A stretch of 64,000 nt of DNA from JACCTU01 sp963788055. Lineage in GTDB: Bacteria > Actinomycetota > Thermoleophilia > Gaiellales > Gaiellaceae. The notes beneath the pieces are model-generated. The model saw only the letters and a list, made by a program, of their open reading frames with translations. It was not told where the DNA came from and did no database searches. Where the stretch lies: contig CAWBFA010000001.1 in the NCBI GenBank assembly GCA_963788055.1, forward strand, positions 744,001 through 808,000, written 5' to 3'. Each line of letters opens with the position of its first letter. Within the stretch, counting starts at the first letter, position 1. This document shows positions 52,043-60,152 of this stretch, piece by piece. A program made the translations under genes and the position numbers.

Positions 52043-53857
52043 TCATTTGACTCGCCATACGTGAAATGCCGGGCCGTCGCCCGGAAGCTCCGCGGTCCCG
52101 TTCACGGCGACCGGCTCCCCACCGAGCAGCGGCTCGAGCTCGCGCGCCTCCAGCGCGAGGCGAACGGGCTCGTGCGACGCGCGCGCGGCGAGGACGAGCA
52201 GACGCTCGCTCGGAGACTCGCGCAAGAAGGCGATCGCGTCGTCGCCGACGTGCGCGTACCGGATCCCGCCGCGAGCGAGCGCGTCGCTCGAGCGTCGGAG
52301 TGCGATCAGGCGTCGGAACTCTTCGAGCAGCGGCCGGTCCCAGGTGTCGGGCGCGTCCCACGGCATCGTGCGGCGTGCGTCCTCGCCCCACTCGCCCTCG
52401 AGCCCGAGCTCGTCGCCGGCGAAGACCATGGGCACCCCCGGTGAGGTCATCTGCAGGCCGACGCCGACCAGCTGCCGCTCGCGCGAGCCGGCCACCGTGC
52501 GAAACCTCGCGGTGTCGTGGCTGTCGAGGAGCGTCCACGAGTGGAGGACCGACTGCCAGGGGAGTCCCGCCCGGAACGCGCGCATCGCACCGACGGTCGC
52601 CGCGCCGCCCGCGCGAGGTACCCCGACCGGCACCCCCCAGAACTGCTTGCGGAGCTCGGGCGCGGGCTCCTCGGCGAGCAGCCACGACCAGGCCGGCCGG
52701 AGGAAGCCCGCGTAGTTCATCGCGCCGTGCCAGCCGGTGCCGTCGAGATCGCGCCGAAAGTCGTAGCCGTGCTCGGCCACGAGCAGCGCTTCCTCGGTCA
52801 GCGCGCCGCGGACAAGCTGCGCGACCTCGCGCGTCAGCTCGATGCCCCGGAAGCGCCCCGTCATGTTCGCGACGTCGATCCGCCAGCCGTCGAGGCCGGC
52901 CTCGAGCCAGCGGCGCGCGACGCCCGCCATCCGCCTGCGCAGCTCGGCCGACCGCCAATCGAGCTTCGGCAGGCTCGGAATCCCGATCCAGGACTCGTAC
53001 CCCGCGGGCAGCGACGCGTCGAAGTAGTAGAGCTCGCGTTCCGGCGCATCCGGGTCGGCGAGCGCCTCGACGAACCACTCGTGCCCGTTGCCCGTGTGGT
53101 TGGTGGTCAAGTCGCCGACGATGCGCAGCCCGCGCGCGTGCGCCGCATCGAGCAGCGAGCGCAGCGCCGCGTCACCACCGAGCAGCGGGTCGACGCGGTC
53201 GAAGCTCGTGGAGTCGTAGCGATGCGTGCTGCTCGCGGGGAAGATCGGCGTCAGATAGAGGGCGTTGGCCCCGAGCTGCTCGATGTGCTCGAGGCGCTGC
53301 TCGATCCCGCGGAGGTCGCCGCCGAACCACTCGCGGGGCGTATTCGGCCCGCGCCCTGTGGGCAGCTCGTTCCACGCTCGCGGCACGGCCCAGTCCGGCG
53401 GCTCGACGTCGAGGCCCGATGACGCAAAGCGGTCGGGAAAGATCTCGTAGACGACCGAGGAGAGGTGCCACGCCGGCCCGTCGCCGAGCGCGAGCACGAA
53501 GTCGTCGCTGTCCGGGGACTCGTGCGCACGTCGTCCGTTGCCGTTCAGCCAGGTCCAGCCGCCCTGTGGCTCGACAAGCAGCCAGCGATACGACGTGCTC
53601 GGGTTCGTGACCGGGAAGCTCGCCCGCCACCAGGTCTCCGTCTCCGTCTCACGGTCGACCTGGGCGCGCACCCAGCGCGGCTCGCCGTCGCGAACGTAGC
53701 GGAGGATCACGTCGTCGGTCGAACCGCGAGGAGCGCGGAGGCGCACGACCGCCTCGCCGCCGAGCTCGTCCGGACGCTGCAGCACATACTCGCCGGAGCC
53801 GTCGTGGTGCGGCTCCGCGAGGAGCGACGTTCCCGAGTCGAGCTGCGTCGAGGTCAT
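52043..53857 (-). CDS. Alpha-glycosidase, neopullulanase/cyclomaltodextrinase type (GH13)
   Basis: 604 residues, no signal peptide. It starts with an N-terminal beta-domain (around 1-125), then VVYEIFPDRFASSGLDVEPP, ALYLTPIFPASSTHRYDSTS, LRIVGDLTTNHTGNGHEWF, the nucleophile DGWRIDVANM, the Glu in LVAEHGYDFR and LDSHDTARF. It degrades imported maltodextrins in the cytoplasm. ATG 53857 overlaps the malG stop as ATGA. Confidence 0.92.
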   Translation of the reverse strand: MTSTQLDSGTSLLAEPHHDGSGEYVLQRPDELGGEAVVRLRAPRGSTDDVILRYVRDGEPRWVRAQVDRETETETWWRASFPVTNPSTSYRWLLVEPQGGWTWLNGNGRRAHESPDSDDFVLALGDGPAWHLSSVVYEIFPDRFASSGLDVEPPDWAVPRAWNELPTGRGPNTPREWFGGDLRGIEQRLEHIEQLGANALYLTPIFPASSTHRYDSTSFDRVDPLLGGDAALRSLLDAAHARGLRIVGDLTTNHTGNGHEWFVEALADPDAPERELYYFDASLPAGYESWIGIPSLPKLDWRSAELRRRMAGVARRWLEAGLDGWRIDVANMTGRFRGIELTREVAQLVRGALTEEALLVAEHGYDFRRDLDGTGWHGAMNYAGFLRPAWSWLLAEEPAPELRKQFWGVPVGVPRAGGAATVGAMRAFRAGLPWQSVLHSWTLLDSHDTARFRTVAGSRERQLVGVGLQMTSPGVPMVFAGDELGLEGEWGEDARRTMPWDAPDTWDRPLLEEFRRLIALRRSSDALARGGIRYAHVGDDAIAFLRESPSERLLVLAARASHEPVRLALEARELEPLLGGEPVAVNGTAELPGDGPAFHVWRVK

Positions 53858-54810
53858 CCCTTGACCGCGCCGCCGGTCAGGCCGGAGACGATGAACTTCT
53901 GCAGGAAGAGAAACAGCAGCACCACGGGCGGAGCCGCGAGCAGCACCCCGGCGGCGAACGCACCCCAGTGCTCCGAGTACTGCTGGTCGATGAAGAGAAA
54001 CAGCCCGCGCGTGAGCGTGTACTGATCTTCGGTCTGCAGCAGCACGCTGGCGATCACGAACTCGTTGATCACGCCGATGAACGAGAACAACCCGATCACC
54101 GCGAGCACGGGCGCGGCGAGCGGCAGGATCACGCCCCAGAACACCTGGGACGGTGTCGCTCCGTCCACGCGGGCGGACTCGTCGAGCTCCGACGGGATCG
54201 TGTCGAAGAAGCCCTTCATCAGCCAGACGTTCACGCCCATCACGCCGCCGAGGTAGACGATCAACAGCCCGGTGAGCGTGTTCAGGCCGATGAAGTCGAA
54301 CACCTCGCCCGTCTGCAGCACGATCAGGTAGATCGCGACGACGAGCAGCAGCTGCGGGAACATCTGGATCAGCAGGAGCGCCAGCAGGCCGATCCGGCGG
54401 CCCTTGAAGCGGAAACGGCTGAACGCGTACGCGGCGAGCGCGCCGAGAAGGACGGTCAGGATCGCCGTGCTGGCCGCGACGATCATCGTGTTCGCGTACC
54501 ACCGAGCGAACGGGATCGCGGTCGGCGGGTCACCGGGCCGTCCGGCGACCTCGCCCGAAAGCAGCTGGCTGAAGTTCTCGAGCGTGAGGTCGCGCGGGAT
54601 CAGGCTCGCGCCGCCGAGCGTCTGGTCCGCGTTGAAGGCGGCCGAGACGACGTAGACGATCGGGAAGAGGGCGAAGAGGACAGCGATCAGCGCGATCATG
54701 TGGCGCCACCACATACCGCCGCCGCGCGGGCGCGTCCGAGACGTTCGCGTCCGGATCCGCGTCCGCCAGCCGACAGCCGCGGCGGTCTCTGCCTGTTCGA
54801 CCGTCGTCAT
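53854..54810 (-). CDS. Maltodextrin ABC importer permease (MalG-like)
   Basis: 318 residues, six membrane segments. The EAA loop, the contact with the ATPase, is ESARVDGATPSQVFWGVILP. An N-terminal Arg-rich stretch (GWRTRIRTRTSRTRPRGG) precedes the first helix; the end KFIVSGLTGGAVKG is typical of MalG. Overlaps malF by 4 bases. Together with malF it forms the membrane channel. Confidence 0.92.
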   Translation of the reverse strand: MTTVEQAETAAAVGWRTRIRTRTSRTRPRGGGMWWRHMIALIAVLFALFPIVYVVSAAFNADQTLGGASLIPRDLTLENFSQLLSGEVAGRPGDPPTAIPFARWYANTMIVAASTAILTVLLGALAAYAFSRFRFKGRRIGLLALLLIQMFPQLLLVVAIYLIVLQTGEVFDFIGLNTLTGLLIVYLGGVMGVNVWLMKGFFDTIPSELDESARVDGATPSQVFWGVILPLAAPVLAVIGLFSFIGVINEFVIASVLLQTEDQYTLTRGLFLFIDQQYSEHWGAFAAGVLLAAPPVVLLFLFLQKFIVSGLTGGAVKG

Positions 54811-56420
54811 CGGATGTTCTCCAGCGCGTTCGTGCGCCAGAAGGCGAGCGACGAGATCGTCGCGACGATGAGGAAGATGATCAACGCGATCGCGCTAGCG
54901 AGCCCGTAGTCCTGACCTTTGCCTGAGGCGAACGCGATCTTGTACGTGTAGCTGATCAGGATGTCCGTGTCACCCGCAGTCGTCTGGTCGCTCGACTGCG
55001 GGCCGCCGCCGGTCAGGAAGTAGATGTTGCCGAAGTTGTTGAAGTTGAAGGCGAACGACGCGATCAGAAGCGGCCCGACGACGATCAGCAACAGCGGCAG
55101 CGTGACCTTGCGGAAGACCTGCCACGGACCGCCGCCATCCACCCGCGCGGCCTCCTTCAGCTCGATCGGGATCGACTGGAGGGCGCCCAACGAGATGAGG
55201 AAGAAGTAGGGCGAGGTCAGCCAGACGCTGACGAGGATCACCGAGACCTTCGCCCAGTTCGAGTCGAACAGCCACGGGATGTCGGTGTGCAGCAGCTTGT
55301 TGACAACGCCGAAGTCGTCGTTCAGGAGCCCCTGCCAGACGAGCAGCGAGAGGAAACCGGGAATCGCGTACGGCAGGATCAGCAGCACGCGGTAGGTGCG
55401 GAGGAAGTGCATGCCCGGCTTGTCGAGCGTGATCGCGAGCAGCAGGCCAAGGACGAACGAGATCAACACCGCGAGAAACGCGAAGACGAACGTCCAAACG
55501 AAAACGCGCAGGAATGGATCGCGGACGAGCGGGTTGTGGAGGATCTTGTCGAAGTTGGCGAACCCGATGTTCGTCTTCCAGCCGGGCTCGAGCTCCTCGC
55601 CGGACCGGGCCGTGAACGAGCCCTGCCCGTTGTCGGTGAACACGACCCCGTCGGCGATCCGCGTGAACTGATCCCGGACCGGGTCGTAACGCAGCGTCGG
55701 CTCGAGCTCGACAGCGGTGTCCAGACCCTCTGGCCTGATCGCCGCGTCGCCGGACGTGGGCACCGTGAACGCCGTGAGCTCGCGGTCGAGCGTGACGAGC
55801 TCGGCCCCCTTGACGAGCGTATAGCCCTCGGCGGCCACGATCCCCAGCTCGTCCACCTTCACGCTGCTGCGCTCGAGCGGACGCAGCTCCTCGGTCGTCC
55901 CGACGAATGTGTTGCCGGTGTCCTCGTCCACGAGCAGCAGCACGAGCTCGCCGTCCGCGGCGCGGGCCGGAGCCATCAGGTACGACTTGCCGTCCGGCGG
56001 CGGCGCGAGCGAGTTGCCCTTGATCCCGACGATCGCCTCGTCCTTCGAGAGGATGTGGCCGGTCGAGTAGTTCGTGAACGCAACGTTGATCGTGTAGAAG
56101 ATCGGGATCACCTGGAACGCGATCATCAGCAGCGTTCCGGGGATCAGGAACTTGAGCGGCAACGCCCGCCGCGCCAGGTACGCCGCGTCGATCAGGAGCG
56201 TCGTCACGGCGAGTACGGCCACGGCGGGCCACTTCCCCGCGTCGGCGAGCACGATCGCGGCCCAGACTGCGAGCGCGTTCATCAACGCGAGCAGCAGGAT
56301 CTTGATCGCGAGGCCGACCGGACCCGAGAAGAACGGGGCAGCCCGCGAGGGGAACGCCATCACCGTCTGCGCGAACGTCGGGCGCGGCGGCACCTCGGCT
56401 CGAGCTGCAGTCGTCGTCAC
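54807..56420 (-). CDS. Maltodextrin ABC importer permease (MalF-like)
   Basis: 537 residues, longer than MalG because of an external domain of about 170 residues (MalF P2, VGTTEELRPLERSSVKVDEL) between early helices that docks the binding protein. Hydrophobic blocks near residues 40-100, 150-165 and four late ones; the EAA loop is KEAARVDGGGPWQVFRKVTLP. It follows malE by 70 bases. Confidence 0.92.
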   Translation of the reverse strand: MTTTAARAEVPPRPTFAQTVMAFPSRAAPFFSGPVGLAIKILLLALMNALAVWAAIVLADAGKWPAVAVLAVTTLLIDAAYLARRALPLKFLIPGTLLMIAFQVIPIFYTINVAFTNYSTGHILSKDEAIVGIKGNSLAPPPDGKSYLMAPARAADGELVLLLVDEDTGNTFVGTTEELRPLERSSVKVDELGIVAAEGYTLVKGAELVTLDRELTAFTVPTSGDAAIRPEGLDTAVELEPTLRYDPVRDQFTRIADGVVFTDNGQGSFTARSGEELEPGWKTNIGFANFDKILHNPLVRDPFLRVFVWTFVFAFLAVLISFVLGLLLAITLDKPGMHFLRTYRVLLILPYAIPGFLSLLVWQGLLNDDFGVVNKLLHTDIPWLFDSNWAKVSVILVSVWLTSPYFFLISLGALQSIPIELKEAARVDGGGPWQVFRKVTLPLLLIVVGPLLIASFAFNFNNFGNIYFLTGGGPQSSDQTTAGDTDILISYTYKIAFASGKGQDYGLASAIALIIFLIVATISSLAFWRTNALENIR

Positions 56421-56490
56421 GGGACCTCCGGAGGGGACGACGGGATGGGCGCCCGGCTCTGCCGGACGCCCATCCGTCGCTCAGGTCAGA

Positions 56491-57735
56491 TCAGCCGATC
56501 TTGTTCCTGATGTTGCGCGCAGCAGTCGCGAACGTCGGCCGCGCGGCGGTCGTGGTGCCGTTCGTCGACTTGAGCCACGCTCCACCGAGCTCTTCCCACA
56601 CGCTCGACATCTGCGGGATGTTCGGCATGGGAACACCGCCCGCACCGGCCCGGCCGAACTGGGCCAGGACGGTGTCGTTCACCTGCTTGCCGGCGGTCGT
56701 GTTCGCCGGGAACCGGCCGTTGGCCGCCGCGAGTGCCCGTTGCGAGGCGGGCAGCATGATGTAGCTCGCGACGAGGTCCTTCGCCAGCGTTGCCACGCCG
56801 TGAGTGTTGGCGAATCGGGTGACCATGAACCCCTGGACGCCGAGGAACGGCACCGATCGGAACTTGATCTTCGGCACCTGGACGATCCTGTAGCGCAGAC
56901 CGCTCGACTTGAGGGTGTCCGCCTCCCACGGGCCCGTGACCCAGAAGGCGGCTTGGCCCTTGAGGAAGGCGTTCTTCGCCGTGTCGTAGTTGACCTTCGA
57001 GTTGATCAGTCCGAGCCGATCCCACTGGTCGATCATCGGCGCGTTCCTGAGGAAGGTCGGGTTCGCGACGCCAATCGCCTTCGCGTTCAGGTTCCCAGCC
57101 TTGTTGCGGCCGAAGACGAAGCCACCGAGGCCGGAGAAGAACGGGTACATGTGGTACGCGTCACCCGCGGGCGCCTGCGGAACGGCGATCGCGAGGTTGT
57201 CAGCGCTCTTGTTCTTGAACGCCAGCGCCTGCTTCTGGAGCGACGCCCACGTCTTCGGCACGGTGGCCAGCCGGGTGTTCACGACAAGGCCGACGTTCTC
57301 GAGGGCGACGGGCGCCCCGTACAGACGCTTGACGGCAGTCCCGTACGAGAACGCGTCGAGCGAGTACTTCGGGAACTGGGCGAGGGTCGCCTTCTTCGGC
57401 GAGATCGGCAGGACGAGGCCGTCAGCCGCGAGCTGCCCGGTCCAGTCGTGCGCGCCGATGATGACGTCCGGAGCGGTTGCCGGCGCCACCGTCTTGAGCT
57501 GGTCGCGGATGTCTCCGAAGCCCTTCTCGACGACCTCGATGTTCACGCCGCGGCGTGTACCCCACGCGGTCGCGATCCGTTCGATGTCCGCCCGGCGGTC
57601 CTTGTCCGTCCAGATGCGAAGCGTGCCAGCGGTGGCCTGTGAGCCCGAGACCGCTGCCGACGCAGGAACGGCCGCGGCGACCATGCCGAGCATCACGACG
57701 ACGACCAATGCGCCGAACGCGGTTCTCCTACTCAT
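56491..57735 (-). CDS. Maltodextrin-binding protein (MalE-like)
   Basis: 414 residues. A signal peptide (FGALVVVVMLGMVAAAVPAS) follows a perfect AGGAGG six bases before ATG 57735. The sugar-binding fold has GTLRIWTDKDRRADIERIA, APDVIIGAHDWTGQLAADG, ENVGLVVNTRLAT and AAFWVTGPWEADTL. It is the first gene of the leftward maltodextrin operon (malE-malF-malG-GH13-msmK-amylase) and has LacI-type operators upstream. Confidence 0.93.
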   Translation of the reverse strand: MSRRTAFGALVVVVMLGMVAAAVPASAAVSGSQATAGTLRIWTDKDRRADIERIATAWGTRRGVNIEVVEKGFGDIRDQLKTVAPATAPDVIIGAHDWTGQLAADGLVLPISPKKATLAQFPKYSLDAFSYGTAVKRLYGAPVALENVGLVVNTRLATVPKTWASLQKQALAFKNKSADNLAIAVPQAPAGDAYHMYPFFSGLGGFVFGRNKAGNLNAKAIGVANPTFLRNAPMIDQWDRLGLINSKVNYDTAKNAFLKGQAAFWVTGPWEADTLKSSGLRYRIVQVPKIKFRSVPFLGVQGFMVTRFANTHGVATLAKDLVASYIMLPASQRALAAANGRFPANTTAGKQVNDTVLAQFGRAGAGGVPMPNIPQMSSVWEELGGAWLKSTNGTTTAARPTFATAARNIRNKIG

Positions 57736-57776
57736 GTGAAGCCTCCTCATTGGGTCGAAATCCGACTGCTGCGCGG

Positions 57777-57791
57777 TGGAACAGCGTTTCA
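57777..57791. promoter_or_regulatory. LacI-type operator near malE
   Basis: TGGAACAGCGTTTCA, arms TGGAAC and GTTTCA (5 of 6 symmetric) with a three-base centre. Similar to the perfect operator at 57921-57934 and 42 bases upstream of the malE start, so it probably lets the adjacent LacI protein repress the operon. Confidence 0.6.
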
Positions 57792-57879
57792 ATTGCCGAG
57801 ACCGCGACGCGAGACTACGCCAGCGAAGGCGTGCTCGTCAAGGGCCCGGAGCGGCATTTTCGCCGGACGTTCGAGCTAT

Positions 57880-57908
57880 TTGCACCGACGCTGCGAGCGT
57901 CTTATGAT
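57880..57908 (+). promoter_or_regulatory. Sigma70-type promoter of lacI gene
   Basis: TTGCAC (57880-57885) and TATGAT (57903-57908) with a 17-base spacer, a good match to the housekeeping consensus. Transcription would start about 57915, a few bases before the operator at 57921-57934. Confidence 0.65.
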
Positions 57909-57920
57909 CGATCGTCCCAA

Positions 57921-57934
57921 TGGAACGCGTTCCA
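57921..57934. promoter_or_regulatory. Perfect LacI/GalR-type operator
   Basis: TGGAACGCGTTCCA is a perfect 14-base palindrome with a central CG, fitting the LacI/CcpA (cre-like) pattern TGNAANCGNTTNCA. It lies between the predicted transcription start and the start codon of the regulator (57945), so it should give autorepression. Confidence 0.75.
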
Positions 57935-57944
57935 CCACAGGCTC

Positions 57945-58949
57945 ATGGCATCGCTTCGTGACGTCGCATCCCACGCGGGTGTAAGCCTCGCAACCGCTTC
58001 GCGCGTCGCGAGCGGCGTCGACGGGGTCCGCCCGGAGACCCGCGCCCGGGTCGAGGAGGCGATGCGAGACCTGCTCTACGTGCCACCCGGGGGGAAGTCG
58101 ACGACCGGAGCGATCGGGCTGCTCGTCCCCGAGCTGGCCAACCCGATCTTCCCAGCCCTCGCGCAGGCCATGGAGGCGCGGGCCACCGAGGCCGGGCTCG
58201 CGACGATCCTGTGCAACACCCGCGCATCCGCATTCCGTGAGGCGGACTACGTCCACATGCTCCTCGACCGGCGAGTCGACGGGATGATCTTCATCGCCTG
58301 CGAGATGACGCACCTGGCCGGTGAGCACGATCACTACGCCCGGTTGCTCGACGAGGGCGCGAGGCTCGTCTTCGTCAACGGCGCGCTCGACGGGCTCGAC
58401 GTCCCGTGCGTCTCGGTCGACGAGCGCCATGCAGGATTCCTGGCGACGCGGCACCTGATCGCCCTCGGTCACACGCGGATCGGGTTCGTCGCCGGCCCGG
58501 CCGACTACCTCCCGACCCGGCTGAAGGCTGCCGGGCGCGTCGAAGCACTGGACAAGGAGCGGCTCTCGCCGGACGGCCTCGTCGTGCACGGCGAGTTCAC
58601 GCTGGAGGGCGGCCGTGCATCCGCTCGCGCGCTGCTCGCGCGCAGGGACCGGCCGACGGCGGTGATCTGCTCGAGTGACGTGATCGCGATCGCCGTCCTC
58701 CAGGTTGCACGTGAGTTGGGGCTGCGCGTGCCGGCCGACCTCTCCGTTGTCGGTTTCGACGGCATCGAAGCGGCGACGTGGGTCGAACCGGAACTGACGA
58801 CGATCGAACAGCCGATCGAGCAGATCGCGTCGACCGCGGTCGACCTGCTGCGGACCGTGATCGCCGACCCGGCGCGCTCGCTCCCACGCGTGCTCCTGCA
58901 GCCTCGGCTCCGCGCAGGAGGCTCGACGGCGGCCCCCGCCCCGGTCTAA
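57945..58949 (+). CDS. LacI family transcriptional regulator of maltodextrin genes
   Basis: 334 residues. The helix-turn-helix is SLRDVASHAGVSLATASRVA, the hinge RDLLYVPPG, then a periplasmic-binding-fold sensor (IGLLVPELANPIFPALAQAM, DGMIFIACEMTHL, VVGFDGIEAATWVEPELTTI). It is divergent from malE and very likely represses it until a maltodextrin ligand binds. ATG 57945 lies 10 bases after its operator. Confidence 0.92.
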   Translation: MASLRDVASHAGVSLATASRVASGVDGVRPETRARVEEAMRDLLYVPPGGKSTTGAIGLLVPELANPIFPALAQAMEARATEAGLATILCNTRASAFREADYVHMLLDRRVDGMIFIACEMTHLAGEHDHYARLLDEGARLVFVNGALDGLDVPCVSVDERHAGFLATRHLIALGHTRIGFVAGPADYLPTRLKAAGRVEALDKERLSPDGLVVHGEFTLEGGRASARALLARRDRPTAVICSSDVIAIAVLQVARELGLRVPADLSVVGFDGIEAATWVEPELTTIEQPIEQIASTAVDLLRTVIADPARSLPRVLLQPRLRAGGSTAAPAPV

Positions 58950-58959
58950 GCGTTATCCA

Positions 58960-58986
58960 TACTGCTGGGTATAATACCCAACGGTA
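58960..58986 (+). promoter_or_regulatory. Inverted-repeat operator over the -10 of the ATPase gene
   Basis: Two 13-base arms around one base: TACTGCTGGGTAT and ATACCCAACGGTA (11 of 13 symmetric). The centre contains TATAAT (58970-58975), a consensus -10. The last base of the arm is the A of the start codon at 58986. A repressor binding here would block the promoter. No -35 match is seen 17 bases upstream. Confidence 0.6.
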
Positions 58987-60152
58987 TGAGCAAGCGCGAC
59001 GAACCCAGGAACCCATTCCGCTACGGCGCACTCGCGTTCGACGAAGCGTTCACCGACCGCGAGCGCGAGCTGCGCGAGCTCAAAGCGGACATCCGAAACG
59101 GCCAGGACGTCGTCGTCTTCGCTCCCCGGCGCTACGGCAAGTCGTCGCTCGTCCTGCGGGCACTCCACGACCTGCGGCGCCGGGGTGTCCTGAGTGCGCA
59201 GGTCGACCTGATGACGGCGCCGACGAAGGAGAAGCTCGCGGAGAAGCTCGCGAAGGCGATCCACGAGGGGATCGCCTCCCCGCTCTACCGCGCGCGCGAG
59301 CGGGCCCTCGGTGTCTTCCGGGGCCTGCGGATCACACCGACGGTCACGATCGACCCGGAGGACTCCTCGGTCTCCTTCGGCTTCGAGCCGGGGCGCGCGC
59401 CGGCAGACGTGGACGCGACCGTCGAGCGGCTGCTGACGCTGCCCGGAGAGCTGGCCGCCGACCGCGGACGCATCGTCGCGCTCGTGCTCGACGAGTTCCA
59501 GGAGGTCGTCGAGATCGACCCGAACCTGCCGAAGCTCATGCGCGCCGTCTTCCAGGCGCAACCCGAGGTGGCACACGTGTACCTCGGGTCGAAGCGCCAC
59601 ATGATGCGCTCGATCTTCAACGACGAGAACGAGCCCTTCTGGCGCAGCGCGAAGCAGGTCGAGCTCGGCGTGATCCGACCCGACCTCTTCGCCCCGTTCA
59701 TCGCCGAACGGTTTCGCTCGACGGGGAAGCGGATCGACGATGAGGCGGTCGAGGCGGTGCTCGCGAAGACTGCGGGCCACCCATACGCGACCCAGGAGCT
59801 CTGCTACTTCACGTGGGAGGCGACCGACCCGCGCGCGACAGCCACTCCGCTGCACGTGCGTGTCGGCCTCGAGGGCGTGCTGCGTTCGGAGCACGCGCAC
59901 TTCTCGCTCATCTGGGAGGACGCGTCCGCGGGGCAGCGGCTGCTCCTCTCTGCCCTCGCGGCGGAGCCTGGACGTCCGTACAGCGAGGAGTACCGCCGGC
60001 GCCACCGCCTCCCCGCCGCGACGAACGTGCAGAAGGCGCTCGCCGCGCTTCGGCGCCGCGAGCTCGTCGGAAAGCGCGAGGACGGCTCCTACGAGATCGT
60101 CGAGCCGTTCTTCGCGGAGTGGATCGAGCGAACGCTCGAGTCGGCTCCCTGA
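58986..60152 (+). CDS. AAA/STAND-type ATPase (archaeal-ATPase family)
   Basis: 388 residues. The N-terminus NPFRYGALAFDEAFTDRERE precedes Walker A FAPRRYGKSSLVLRA, Walker B IVALVLDEFQEVVEI and a sensor-like VYLGSKRHMMRSIFND, then a winged-helix-like end (GKREDGSYEIVEPFFAEWIE). This family occurs in archaea and actinobacteria and is poorly characterised; many members lie in mobile or defence islands, but nothing here proves it. The start codon is about 10 bases from the -10, so the mRNA is likely nearly leaderless. Convergent with the glycosyltransferase gene (adjacent stops). Confidence 0.8.
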   Translation: MSKRDEPRNPFRYGALAFDEAFTDRERELRELKADIRNGQDVVVFAPRRYGKSSLVLRALHDLRRRGVLSAQVDLMTAPTKEKLAEKLAKAIHEGIASPLYRARERALGVFRGLRITPTVTIDPEDSSVSFGFEPGRAPADVDATVERLLTLPGELAADRGRIVALVLDEFQEVVEIDPNLPKLMRAVFQAQPEVAHVYLGSKRHMMRSIFNDENEPFWRSAKQVELGVIRPDLFAPFIAERFRSTGKRIDDEAVEAVLAKTAGHPYATQELCYFTWEATDPRATATPLHVRVGLEGVLRSEHAHFSLIWEDASAGQRLLLSALAAEPGRPYSEEYRRRHRLPAATNVQKALAALRRRELVGKREDGSYEIVEPFFAEWIERTLESAP

